Assembly (NCBI RefSeq): GCF_000013205.1
Contig: NC_007775.1
Coordinates: 868,001 to 932,000, forward strand
Direction: 5' to 3'
Origin: Synechococcus sp. JA-3-3Ab
Lineage (GTDB): Bacteria > Cyanobacteriota > Cyanobacteriia > Thermostichales > Thermostichaceae
Length of the DNA: 64,000 bases
Made by a program: the position numbers and the translations under genes. Below the pieces are notes generated by a model. That model saw nothing but the letters and a program-made list of their open reading frames with translations, did not search any database and had not been told where the DNA came from. Of this stretch, positions 9,471 to 17,047 are shown in pieces (the first letter of the stretch is position 1; every line of letters begins with the position of its first letter).

Positions 9471-10363
9471 AGGAGACGGCCAAGGCGCTCCCGCAACTCG
9501 GCGGCAGCCTGCTCCAGGTGGTCGGGGGTATAGCCGGTGGTCTCCACCCGAACCGCAAGATGGGTGTCCTGGCTCTCGTGGAGATGAACCCACAAAATGT
9601 GGCGACCATCTTCGGTTCTGCGGTTGGCGGCTTTGACGCCGTTTTTGGGGGCAGCGTAGGCGTTTGAGTCGTAGCGAACCAGATCTACCCAGGGAAGGTC
9701 GCGCAGGAGCTTTTCCACCTTGACCCAACTGCGAGGACGGTGATGGCTGCTGTCGCTCCGCAATTGGATGACCTGGGAGCGATCTCGACCGGAATCGGGG
9801 AGAGCCGCCCGCGGGATCCGAGGCTGGACTGGCGGTTGCAGATGGGGCAGATACACCAAAGACTTGTATTGCTCGTGGATGTAGCAGACCGGGATCCCCA
9901 ATTGACTGCCCACCACGGCCATGATCATGGCCTGGGCTTTGAAGCCCCCGGTGGCGGCGAAGGTGACGATCCCTTTAGCGCTTTCCGCCAACTGGCGCAA
10001 CAGCTCGGCCATCCGCTCCAGGGAGGATCCCTCTAGCTCGTAGTTAACGCCGGGGAGGGGCACCAGCGAAACCTGTTGTTGGCCCAGCGCTTCTTCAAAA
10101 AAGAGCTGCAAAATCTGGGCACACTCCAGTCCTTCAGAGGTTTCGGAGTAAAGCAAAATCAAGGCATCCTGGGGAGTGGGATCCAGCCGGTAGTAGGTAT
10201 TGGTTTCGGCGCTGATTAGTTCCAAATCTGTCTTTTTCATCCAGGCCAAGGCCCGTTCCGGATCCCCGATGGTTTTTTGGCCGGCCCAAGGGCGTTGTGG
10301 TTGCAGGTTTTTGTCCGGGTTGGTGAGCAAAGAGGTGCCCACCGTCATGATGATGGTCTGCAT
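9467..10363 (-). CDS. CRISPR-associated CARF protein (APE2256-like) with extra C-terminal domain
   Basis: A 298-aa protein and the last gene of the leftward type III-D cluster. Residues 1-180 are a CARF domain of the APE2256/TIGR02619 kind: TVGTSLLTN at 7-15 (nucleotide loop), ATGGFKAQ at 137-144 and IPVCYIHEQYKSLVYLP. CARF domains bind cyclic oligoadenylate; archaeal members of this family (Sulfolobus Crn1 type) are ring nucleases that cleave it. Residues ~205-298 form a second domain (with SWVKVEKLLRDLP, LWVHLHESQDTHLAVRVETT) that I do not recognise. There is no HEPN R-x4-H motif. It could be a ring nuclease, a sensor, or an effector of unknown type. Stop overlaps the convergent glycosyltransferase by 4 bases. 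Confidence 0.8.
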   Translation of the reverse strand: MQTIIMTVGTSLLTNPDKNLQPQRPWAGQKTIGDPERALAWMKKTDLELISAETNTYYRLDPTPQDALILLYSETSEGLECAQILQLFFEEALGQQQVSLVPLPGVNYELEGSSLERMAELLRQLAESAKGIVTFAATGGFKAQAMIMAVVGSQLGIPVCYIHEQYKSLVYLPHLQPPVQPRIPRAALPDSGRDRSQVIQLRSDSSHHRPRSWVKVEKLLRDLPWVDLVRYDSNAYAAPKNGVKAANRRTEDGRHILWVHLHESQDTHLAVRVETTGYTPDHLEQAAAELRERLGRLL

Positions 10364-10416
10364 GAGTTATCCCCTAACTTTCTCGCAGTTTTTAAGGGCT
10401 CCATCCCCTCTCGCAA

Positions 10417-11133
10417 TCAGAGCAGCCTTACTCTGCGAACTCTGCCATCTTCCCTTAAGTCGAGTACCTCTACCTCCACTTCTTGCCCCACCGTCAGGGA
10501 TCCGGCCCGTTTCGGCTCTTTTTGGGTGAGCTTGATATTCGTATTCACGATTTGGAAGGTAACTTCGTTGCCCTTGATATTCGTGATGCTGGCCTTGAGG
10601 TGTTGCCCAATTTTGAAGCGGGCCTTGGTAGAAGCTGCTGCATTTTCAACTTGGGGCTGAGCCTGCTTTTGTTCAGGTTGCTCTTTGGGCCGCAGTGCCT
10701 CTGGCTGGGGCTTGGCCTCGCCGCCGCGGGAATGGGTCGGACGACCGCCATTGGGATCGGGAGGGGACGGGATCTCGCCGATCGGCACTCCCCCATCTTT
10801 GTAGTAGCGGGCCAGGCGGGCGGCCCAGCCCAGGATCTGCAGCATCTCAGCCGGCCTATCCTGCAGAGATTGCAAGTACTTTTTACAGGTTTGGTCGATG
10901 AGCCGGTAGTAGCGTGGGGTTTCGTTGCTGCGGTGGAGGCCAGTTTCTCGCACCAGCTCGCCGGTGAATCGGAAGAAACGGGATCCCGCGTCAGGGTGAT
11001 GGGCAACCGAGCGCAGATAGGCGACGCATTTGCTCAACTCGTCGACATCCACCCTTTCCTTGGCCAAGGTCAGGGCGATGCCGTGGGCGAGATCCCAAGA
11101 TTGGGGGCTGAGATCGACAGTGTCTGACAGCAT
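10417..11133 (-). CDS. Type III-D cluster protein: helical domain plus C-terminal OB/S1-like domain
   Basis: A 238-aa protein without a named family that I can recall. Residues 1-112 look all-helical (CVAYLRSVAHHPDAG, then GWAARLARYYKDG). Residues ~113-168 are a Pro/Gln/Lys-rich linker. Residues ~169-238 read as an S1/OB-type barrel (KIGQHLKASITNIKGNEVTF ... VGQEVEVEVLDL). The OB part suggests RNA binding. ATG 11133 has GAGG about 9 bases upstream, and the Cas7 gene before it ends 10 bp away, so it belongs to the cas operon. A role as crRNA/target-RNA cofactor is inference. Confidence 0.7.
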   Translation of the reverse strand: MLSDTVDLSPQSWDLAHGIALTLAKERVDVDELSKCVAYLRSVAHHPDAGSRFFRFTGELVRETGLHRSNETPRYYRLIDQTCKKYLQSLQDRPAEMLQILGWAARLARYYKDGGVPIGEIPSPPDPNGGRPTHSRGGEAKPQPEALRPKEQPEQKQAQPQVENAAASTKARFKIGQHLKASITNIKGNEVTFQIVNTNIKLTQKEPKRAGSLTVGQEVEVEVLDLREDGRVRRVRLL

Positions 11134-11143
11134 GGGGGAACCC

Positions 11144-12196
11144 TCAGTACACTCCGGTGGGCGGCTCGCGCAGAGCAGTGGGACTTAGGATGGCGGCCAA
11201 TCGCTTGAGCTGTTCGGGCAAGATGTAGCCCTGGGCAGCTCGAATTTGCTCTTGCACAAAAGCTTGGAGGCGTCCTCCTTCCAGGGTATCGGCTTCTGGG
11301 GGATCGTAGCGGCTATAGCGCTCTTTCAGGTTGCGGGGCTGCTCGATCTTGTCCAGGGTGACCTGCAGGGATCCCAGTCCTACAGGCTTGCCGCCCCCCA
11401 CCTTCAGCAGCATGGGATGGTTGGGATCCTGACCCAAAACCGTGAACAAGGTGCCCAGCTCGGCAGGGGTGAGGTTTTTGAAGTGGATCTGGGTTTTGAA
11501 AACCGTATTTTGCGCCGCCTGCTGGGTGGGTGTCCCCTTTTGATGGCCCTGCAAAGCTTTTTTGTGGGTGTAGTAGAACTTGCGTCCAATGACTTTGCCG
11601 TTTTCCTTTTTAAAGTAAGCTTTGCACTGATCCGGGCGAGGACGGTACAGCGGGGGCAGGGATCCGACACCCGATCCGGTGCCGGTGGCAATGGCATCCC
11701 TGAACTCCACCAGTCCCTGCCAGTTGAGGGCGCCAAAAACGCGGCTGGCAGGACATAGCCGCTCCTTCTGGCGGCAGGGCTGCCGCTCTGGTGGGATCCG
11801 ATCTTTGTAGCGGCTGGTGATCACTGCAAGGGTGCTGTTGGTGATCGCCTCGTACATGGCCCGGATGGCCCCCTTGAGGGAGCTGCCCTGGATCTTGAGC
11901 CGCCCGTCGGGGGTGGTGGTCATGGTTTTGAGCACCCGGATCCCGTTGACGCCGACGTCGCTGCCCAAGGCCAGGTGGCCGGTGGAAATGTGGAGGGCGG
12001 TCTGCACCGTCAGGGTGAGAAAGAGGGTGCCGTGCAACTTGTCGGGATGGAACTTGGCGTGGCCGGCGGGATGCTCCAGCTTGGGAGGCTGTTGGGGAAA
12101 GGGGATCAGCTCGTAGGGTTTGCGAGCGACGGCTAGCTCACCTCTGCCCCGAGCTGGGTTGCCGGCGGGCAAGGGTCGGGGGCCTTGGGGAGTCAT
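11144..12196 (-). CDS. Type III-D Cas7-like RAMP protein (fourth Cas7)
   Basis: A 350-aa RAMP/Cas7 backbone-type protein. The core RRM strand reads GTLFLTLTVQTALHISTG. Next comes GSDVGVNGIRVLK with a possible catalytic Asp, then the Cas7 hallmark KIQGSSLKGAIR. A Cys pair (PCRQKERLCPASRVFG) matches the Zn/thumb region. The C-terminal Gly-rich loop is GGGKPVGLGSLQV. The first ~40 residues are an extra Pro/Arg-rich tail. Its ATG overlaps the stop of the Csx19-like gene as ATGA (12193-12196), indicating coupled translation. In type III complexes Cas7 subunits hold the guide and cut bound target RNA. Confidence 0.85.
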   Translation of the reverse strand: MTPQGPRPLPAGNPARGRGELAVARKPYELIPFPQQPPKLEHPAGHAKFHPDKLHGTLFLTLTVQTALHISTGHLALGSDVGVNGIRVLKTMTTTPDGRLKIQGSSLKGAIRAMYEAITNSTLAVITSRYKDRIPPERQPCRQKERLCPASRVFGALNWQGLVEFRDAIATGTGSGVGSLPPLYRPRPDQCKAYFKKENGKVIGRKFYYTHKKALQGHQKGTPTQQAAQNTVFKTQIHFKNLTPAELGTLFTVLGQDPNHPMLLKVGGGKPVGLGSLQVTLDKIEQPRNLKERYSRYDPPEADTLEGGRLQAFVQEQIRAAQGYILPEQLKRLAAILSPTALREPPTGVY

Positions 12197-12651
12197 CTTG
12201 ACCTCGGGATGAGAGCAACAAAGTGAACGCGGGCGGTGCGTCCATCGCGAAAGTAGCGCTGGCCCAGCTTGAGATGCCTCGGATAGCTAAGACCTTGGGG
12301 AAAGCGGGTTTCCAGGCTTTGGGATCCGTACAGGTCGGCCTCGCGATCCTCCCACTGCCACTCCCCGGCCAGCGGCACAAAGAAGTCGGGAGGAGGTTGG
12401 ATCCCCAGATACAGCAGATCCCAGCCGTGGGGGGTGCTTTTCCAGCGCAGTTCCCCTTGTTGGGAGAAAACTTGCCCCTCTGGACAGACGGGATCCGCCG
12501 GGATCCCCACCTGAATGCCGCTGACTCGATGGGGCCAGCGCAGAAAGGAGTAGGTTTTTTCAGAAGTGGAAAAACAAGCCGAGAGCACTTGGGAAAGCGA
12601 GGACTCTGCCCCATCTTGAATCTTGAGGGAGGCGACGTAGGCTGGTTTCAT
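12193..12651 (-). CDS. Csx19-like type III-D accessory protein
   Basis: A 152-aa protein when started at ATG 12651, which forms an ATGA overlap with the upstream Cas7 stop; an in-frame ATG at 12687 would only extend it into that gene. The pattern VFSQQGELRW ... YGSQSLETRFPQGLSYP ... RYFRDGRTARVHFVAL agrees with what I remember of Csx19 (TIGR03984), a small protein restricted to type III-D loci. The position between Cas7 genes supports this. Its role in the complex is not settled from sequence, and the family call is from memory. Confidence 0.6.
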   Translation of the reverse strand: MKPAYVASLKIQDGAESSLSQVLSACFSTSEKTYSFLRWPHRVSGIQVGIPADPVCPEGQVFSQQGELRWKSTPHGWDLLYLGIQPPPDFFVPLAGEWQWEDREADLYGSQSLETRFPQGLSYPRHLKLGQRYFRDGRTARVHFVALIPRSR

Positions 12652-13622
12652 ACGGCTTTTGCCTCCGCTTGCAGGAGTTTGGCCCAACTGTTTACGGCGG
12701 TGGCGAGCAGATGTTCCACCTTGGCCTCAGACGTCTGATCCCAGGTCAGCCGCGCCCCAAATCCCAAAGGCATTGGCTCCGCTCCCACCGGCACTAACTG
12801 GCGATCGGGTTTGGCAAAGCCGTATTTGCCCGCCTCTTCTGGACTCAGAAACTCGCTCGCCCCCAGCAGGGATCCCCTTGGCCAGGCAAGCTGGGATCCC
12901 AGCAGCCGTAGCTCCTGGCTCCCCTCCTCCACCAGGCAGCCCGGGTAGTCCACCGTCGCCCACTCGTACTCCACCCGAACGCGGCCCATGCCGCGGGATT
13001 TGGCAAAGCCAATACCAAACCATCCTTCGTCCAGATCCCGCAGCACCAGCCCCAGCAGGCCCAGTTGGGCCAGGGTAAAGTTTTTCAGGTGGATCTTGGT
13101 TTGAAAGGATCCCTCGACACAGACTTGGTAGCTAAACGGCCCCACCGCCACCGACCCGAAGACGCGATCGATGGCCACCCCGTTGCGTTCTTCCAGGCGC
13201 AGAGGTGTCCCCGGCTTGGGATAGGCATCCTCGATGCGCAGCCGGCTGGCGATGGCCGTGTTGCCGAACATCTGATCCGTAAAAGAAGAGAGGGCGTAAA
13301 CCCGGTGGGACTCTGCAATTTTTTCCAGCCACTGGTTGGCCTTTTGGTCGAGGGGATCGCTGGCCCAGAGTTGCAACTTGTTCCCCTCAGGCCGTCTGTC
13401 GCCGCCCACCGTTCGGACGATGCGCTCCGCGTGGGCGCGAATGGCCCCTTTGAGGGAGCTGCCGGGAAAATAGACTGTCCGCCCGCCGCCGCGATAGGTT
13501 TCCACAAACTCCATGTCGGGCTTTGTCGGATCTGCCCCTTGTTTGCCAGCTTTGATGAGCACAGGGCCATCTGGCTTGAGGGTGAGGCAGAGGGTGCAGT
13601 GGTTAACGTAGCGCTTGTGCAT
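12648..13622 (-). CDS. Type III-D Cas7 RAMP protein (third Cas7)
   Basis: A 324-aa Csm3/Cas7-type subunit. Seen: NHCTLCLTLKPDGPVLI (first strand), PDMEFVET with a candidate catalytic Asp, YFPGSSLKGAIRAHAE (Cas7 hallmark), SSFTDQMFGNTAIASRL, ERNGVAIDRVFG and the Gly-rich GFAKSRGMGRVRV near the C-terminal side. I start it at ATG 13622, which has GAAGGA nine bases upstream; the longer TTG start at 13652 has no ribosome site. A 54-bp gap separates it from the preceding Csx7-like gene. Confidence 0.85.
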   Translation of the reverse strand: MHKRYVNHCTLCLTLKPDGPVLIKAGKQGADPTKPDMEFVETYRGGGRTVYFPGSSLKGAIRAHAERIVRTVGGDRRPEGNKLQLWASDPLDQKANQWLEKIAESHRVYALSSFTDQMFGNTAIASRLRIEDAYPKPGTPLRLEERNGVAIDRVFGSVAVGPFSYQVCVEGSFQTKIHLKNFTLAQLGLLGLVLRDLDEGWFGIGFAKSRGMGRVRVEYEWATVDYPGCLVEEGSQELRLLGSQLAWPRGSLLGASEFLSPEEAGKYGFAKPDRQLVPVGAEPMPLGFGARLTWDQTSEAKVEHLLATAVNSWAKLLQAEAKAV

Positions 13623-13676
13623 GGCCTGGGATCCTTCACTGAAGAGGAACAAGAGGGTTTTCGCCCAACCCTTGCG

Positions 13677-14519
13677 CTAGCTGCGGGGGCCGACGGGAGC
13701 GACAGCGGTTAGTTTGGCAACCAGGGCTTCCACCCAGTCTTGGCGCAAGGCGGCAGCCTCTTCCGGGCTAAGGGGTTGCCGGGATCCGGCCACCAGCTCT
13801 TGCAGATAGGTCAGCAGCCGCCGCGGATCCCCTTCTGAGTCAAACCAATAGACCGCCCCGATCTCCAGGCGGACGACCCCCAAGCCGCGGGAGCGCCCCC
13901 CTCCCAAGGGGATCTGCTCCGTTTCCAATTGGTGCAAGCCGATGGCCAGCAGGCCCAGCTCCCATGCTTCGGCATTTTCGACAACGGCGTGGAACTGAAA
14001 GGGGGTGTTGGCCGGCACCACTTGAAAGTCGTAGAGCTTGCCCTCTGCCGCCGTCTCCGTATCCCGATCGATGGCCACACCATCCCGCTCTTGGTATTGG
14101 CCAAACCAGGCTTCCCGCACCACGGGCAAATCGCGAATCTGCACCTTGCCCGCCAGCCAAGGGGATCCAAACACCTGCGAGACCCAGTCGGTGGCCTCGA
14201 TCAGCTTTTGCGTCAGGGTTGCGTCGTCGTCTTTGTAGGTGTTCTTAATTTGGTTGACCACCCGGACTTGCTCGCTGCCGGTCAACTCGCTGGGATCCCT
14301 GGCCAGCGCCGGATCGATGCCGCGCAAAAAACTCTCCAGGCGGGAGCGCAGCGCCCCCTTGAGGCTGGAACCAGGGATGAGCGGGCGGCCCAGCGCGTCC
14401 TTGAGAACCGGCAAATCGGAGCCGATGGGCTCGGTGGAGCGGCCCACCCCGATGTGCAGGGCGGTCACGGTGGTGAGCGTGCCGGTGATCTCCAAGCGGT
14501 TTTTGAAAACGTCGAACAT
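13677..14519 (-). CDS. Type III-D Cas7 of the Csx7 (SSO1426) type
   Basis: A 280-aa RAMP subunit. The N-terminal half (MFDVFKNRLEITGTLTTVTALHIG, broken here as seen) is followed by GSDLPVLKDALGRPLIPGSSLKGALRSRLE, the signature of the Csx7/SSO1426 family, written here in words: Asp-Leu-Pro-Val then PGSSLKG. Later come QVFGSPWLAGKVQIRD, RDGVAIDRDTETA and GGGRSRGLGVVRL, the conserved Cas7 thumb and Gly-rich loop. ATG 14519 follows GAGGGA at good spacing. The 45-aa ORF ends only 7 bp upstream. Confidence 0.88.
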   Translation of the reverse strand: MFDVFKNRLEITGTLTTVTALHIGVGRSTEPIGSDLPVLKDALGRPLIPGSSLKGALRSRLESFLRGIDPALARDPSELTGSEQVRVVNQIKNTYKDDDATLTQKLIEATDWVSQVFGSPWLAGKVQIRDLPVVREAWFGQYQERDGVAIDRDTETAAEGKLYDFQVVPANTPFQFHAVVENAEAWELGLLAIGLHQLETEQIPLGGGRSRGLGVVRLEIGAVYWFDSEGDPRRLLTYLQELVAGSRQPLSPEEAAALRQDWVEALVAKLTAVAPVGPRS

Positions 14520-14526
14520 CGTTCCC

Positions 14527-14664
14527 TCAAATCAGGTTAAGGTTGAAGTTAACGCTCCACAGATATCCTCCATCCACTACGGCTTCGGCAAACAGGATGG
14601 GGATGATTTTCAACTGGCTGAGCCGGAAGGTCGAGACGACACCCTCAAGGGCACAACTGGTCAT
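14527..14664 (-). CDS. 45-aa small ORF inside the type III-D operon
   Basis: This ORF fills the only space between the Cas11-like gene and the Csx7-like gene. It starts at ATG 14664, three bases after the upstream TAA, behind a strong ribosome site (GGGGGAGGA, ten bases away), and its TGA is 7 bp before the next ATG. The peptide starts MTSCALEGVVSTFRLSQLK and ends VDGGYLWSVNFNLNLI, suggesting a beta-rich miniature or the tail of a larger domain. I do not recognise it. The fit of start, SD and stop into the operon argues for translation. Confidence 0.55.
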   Translation of the reverse strand: MTSCALEGVVSTFRLSQLKIIPILFAEAVVDGGYLWSVNFNLNLI

Positions 14665-14667
14665 GCT

Positions 14668-15114
14668 TTAAGATCCTCCCCCTTCTCGCTTGTACTTGAG
14701 ATAGCGCGCCCCATAGCCCAGGTAACGCCGGATCAAGTCAATTTTGATCTCGTTGACTTTGGGGGATCTTTCTTCAACGCCGGCCTTTTGGGCAATGGCG
14801 AGGGCCTTTTGATGGATCCAGTTGTCGATGTCTTGGATGATGGCTTCTGCCAAGGAGTTCTTGCCCCGACCCCACTTTTCATCTCGCCCCATCTGGTAGC
14901 GCAAGAAGTTCTTGATTACCTCTGAGCTTTCGGTGGAAGCTGCCACATGCAACAAGTTGCGGTACTGGGCCTCTTCCAATTTGCTCAGACCTTTAAAGTT
15001 ATCCAAGGCGGTTTGGATTCTGGCAACCAGCTCATCTTCGGCCAGCCGAATGTGCCGCTGGATCTCAAGTTCCTGTTTTTGCTCCAGTTTGCTCTCGCTG
15101 GTGGCGAAGGTCAT
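14668..15114 (-). CDS. Cas11-like small subunit of the type III-D complex
   Basis: A 148-aa protein predicted to be entirely helical and highly charged, as expected of type III small subunits (Csm2/Cmr5/Cas11), which line the guide-target duplex. Seen: ESKLEQKQELEIQRHIRLAE, RNLLHVAASTESSEVIKNF, LRYQMGRDEKWGRGKNSLAE and a basic end. Its ATG overlaps the csx10 stop as ATGA (15111-15114). The assignment rests on size, helicity, position beside csx10 and resemblance to cyanobacterial type III small proteins. Confidence 0.75.
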   Translation of the reverse strand: MTFATSESKLEQKQELEIQRHIRLAEDELVARIQTALDNFKGLSKLEEAQYRNLLHVAASTESSEVIKNFLRYQMGRDEKWGRGKNSLAEAIIQDIDNWIHQKALAIAQKAGVEERSPKVNEIKIDLIRRYLGYGARYLKYKREGGGS

Positions 15115-16334
15115 AGCGGGTTCTCCCAGAAATGATGATGGAACAGACTACAGACCTCAATTTGGCCAAATCCCTCCGCGGTTCGCTCGCCGATGCCCCA
15201 GTATTCCATCTCCGCCAAAATCGGGATCCAGCGCTCCATTTGCGTGGTGCTCAGCAGGAAGACGCTGCCCTGGGTTGTAACCAGCTCTACATCTTTAAAA
15301 AGCCCCCAGGCGGCGTTCCAGCCGGAAACATAGGCGTAGCTGCTACAGGCCAGCTCCAAGACCAGGGATCCGTCCTCGCAGTTGGCCTCCTCCTGGAGCA
15401 TCGGCGGCGTGAGCACCGTGGTGCGTTGCCAGCGCTCCTTGAGGATGGCCCCCGACTGCAGCCCGATGGAGAAGTACTGCCGCTCCGGCGGCAAGGGCTG
15501 CCAGGGATTCCCAAACACCTGCCATTGTTGCCAGCGCTGCCGCAGCTTTTGGTTAAAGGCTGCCACCCGCTCAGCCAGGGAGGGCTTCGGGGCCCTCAGG
15601 TGTCGAGCGGCAAGGCTGACCCGGCCCAGCCCCCGCGACACTCCCCCTCCCAAGGACAAGCGGCGGGCGTGGGTGTTGAGGTAGCCGGCGAGGGCTGCCG
15701 CCAGCTCGCGATCCTGCAGATAGATGTGGCCGCTGAAGAGGGAAGGCTGCAAGCTCCCATCTCGCCCGGCCCGGCCCTCGTTGATCACCTCCAGGCTGTA
15801 GAGGATCTGGTCGGCGGCGGTGGCGCGGCGGCGGTTGATCCCCACCCGCGTGAGCAGGCGCTTGGACACGGCCACCCTTCGGTAGCGGGATCCCTCCTCC
15901 TGGCTGTAAAAGCCGCCGAAGGGCTCCACCCTGCCCCCGGAGCCATCCGGCTCTGCCGGATCAAAGGGGATCCCCAGCCGCTGCGAGCAGAAGCGATCCA
16001 GCAGTGTGTCGAACACCCCCGTTTTGCCCGCCTCTGAGCGGAAGCCGGGGTTGTTTTTGGAGCTAAAGGCCGTGGCCGGCAAAACCCGGCTGCCGGATCC
16101 CGGATAAGCATGGGTAAACACCGCCGCACGGGCCTCCGTGAACAGGGCGGCCAGATCTCCTGTCAGGGCCTCGCCGGGGCGGTGCCGGCTTTGGCGGAGC
16201 AGGAGGTCGGCCAAGGCCCCCCGGATCACGCTGCCGGGAATGAAGTCCTGGGCCTCGCTGATGGAGCCGCCCGGCTTTTGCCGACCGATGGCCAGGGGAG
16301 ACTCGGCAGTGAGCGTGAGTTCAATGGCCTCCAT
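15111..16334 (-). CDS. csx10: Csx10, Cas5-group RAMP protein of type III-D
   Basis: A 407-aa protein when started at ATG 16334, whose ATG shares a base with the upstream TGA (TGATG); the ATG at 16364 lies inside the previous gene. Csx10 is the Cas5-like subunit that caps the crRNA 5' tag and defines subtype III-D. Seen: IELTLTAESPLAIGRQKPGG, SEAQDFIPGSVIRGALADLL, SRYRRVAVSKRLLTRVGINR, a Gly-rich LSLGGGVSRGLGRVSLA and YWGIGERTAEGFGQIEV. The last two are RAMP Gly-rich loops of the two RRM folds. Confidence 0.92.
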   Translation of the reverse strand: MEAIELTLTAESPLAIGRQKPGGSISEAQDFIPGSVIRGALADLLLRQSRHRPGEALTGDLAALFTEARAAVFTHAYPGSGSRVLPATAFSSKNNPGFRSEAGKTGVFDTLLDRFCSQRLGIPFDPAEPDGSGGRVEPFGGFYSQEEGSRYRRVAVSKRLLTRVGINRRRATAADQILYSLEVINEGRAGRDGSLQPSLFSGHIYLQDRELAAALAGYLNTHARRLSLGGGVSRGLGRVSLAARHLRAPKPSLAERVAAFNQKLRQRWQQWQVFGNPWQPLPPERQYFSIGLQSGAILKERWQRTTVLTPPMLQEEANCEDGSLVLELACSSYAYVSGWNAAWGLFKDVELVTTQGSVFLLSTTQMERWIPILAEMEYWGIGERTAEGFGQIEVCSLFHHHFWENPL

Positions 16335-17047
16335 CAGCTCCCTCCTCCGGCCAAAAAGGCCCAATCTGCGTCATTCGGCTGCAGGGCAGCTAGAGACTGG
16401 GGATCCCAGTGCAACCAACCCAAGCCTGCAGATTTGCTGCCTCCCAGCGCCCCAATGTGGTGCAGGGCCACCCGCAGCAGGGCCTTGCCCCAGGGAGGGC
16501 AGTCGGGTAAAAGCTGCAGGGATCCGGAGAAGATCAGCTCGGCTGCCGGCGAGGTCTCGATGAGGTAGAGCCGCTGATCCTCGGCGGTGCGGCGGCGGCG
16601 GTTGAGGGTGACTCCTGGGCGGAGGGTCGCTTCCAGCGCTGCCGGCGGCACCTCACAGACGAGATCCGCCACCCACAGGCGGGAAGGCAGGGCCGGATTG
16701 CCGAAGATCTGGCAGACCAGGCAATGGGATCCGGCGTAGCCCTCGACCTGGTATTCGGGGCGGTCGAAGTGGCCGTCGATCCCCTCCCGCTTGGGACACA
16801 TGCGCTCCGGGTCGGGGGAGCGGCAAATGGCCCAGCCGAGGCCGCGGGCCAGCTTTTCGCACTCGTGGCGCAGCCTTCCCTTCAACTGGGAGCCGGGGAT
16901 GAGCAGCTTGCCGTAGGCATCCTTGAGCAGGGGCTTGTCCGCCAGGGAGCCGCTGGAGCCGCCGGATCCCACCGCCAGAGCCGAGGCGAGGGTGGCCTTC
17001 AAAGGGATAGAGGTGCTCGTTTGGGGCAGCTCTGCCAGCCGAACCAT
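16334..17047 (-). CDS. Type III-D Cas7 RAMP protein (first Cas7)
   Basis: A 237-aa Cas7 started at ATG 17047, which overlaps the cas10 TGA by one base (TGATG). An ORF extending to 17212 would sit inside cas10 and is rejected. Seen: SIPLKATLASALAVGSGG, SLADKPLLKDAYGKLLIPGSQLKGRLRHE split across the first fold (hallmark PGSQLKG), a Cys-rich segment CRSPDPERMC ... GSHCLVCQIFG consistent with the Zn-binding thumb, and GGSKSAGLGWLHW as Gly-rich loop. The Asp before KPLLKD could be the target-RNA cleavage residue. Confidence 0.88.
   Translation of the reverse strand: MVRLAELPQTSTSIPLKATLASALAVGSGGSSGSLADKPLLKDAYGKLLIPGSQLKGRLRHECEKLARGLGWAICRSPDPERMCPKREGIDGHFDRPEYQVEGYAGSHCLVCQIFGNPALPSRLWVADLVCEVPPAALEATLRPGVTLNRRRRTAEDQRLYLIETSPAAELIFSGSLQLLPDCPPWGKALLRVALHHIGALGGSKSAGLGWLHWDPQSLAALQPNDADWAFLAGGGS

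Noticed and set aside
9467-10363. CARF protein as a Csm6/Csx1 RNase
   Set aside because: No R-x4-H HEPN motif is present in its C-terminal domain.
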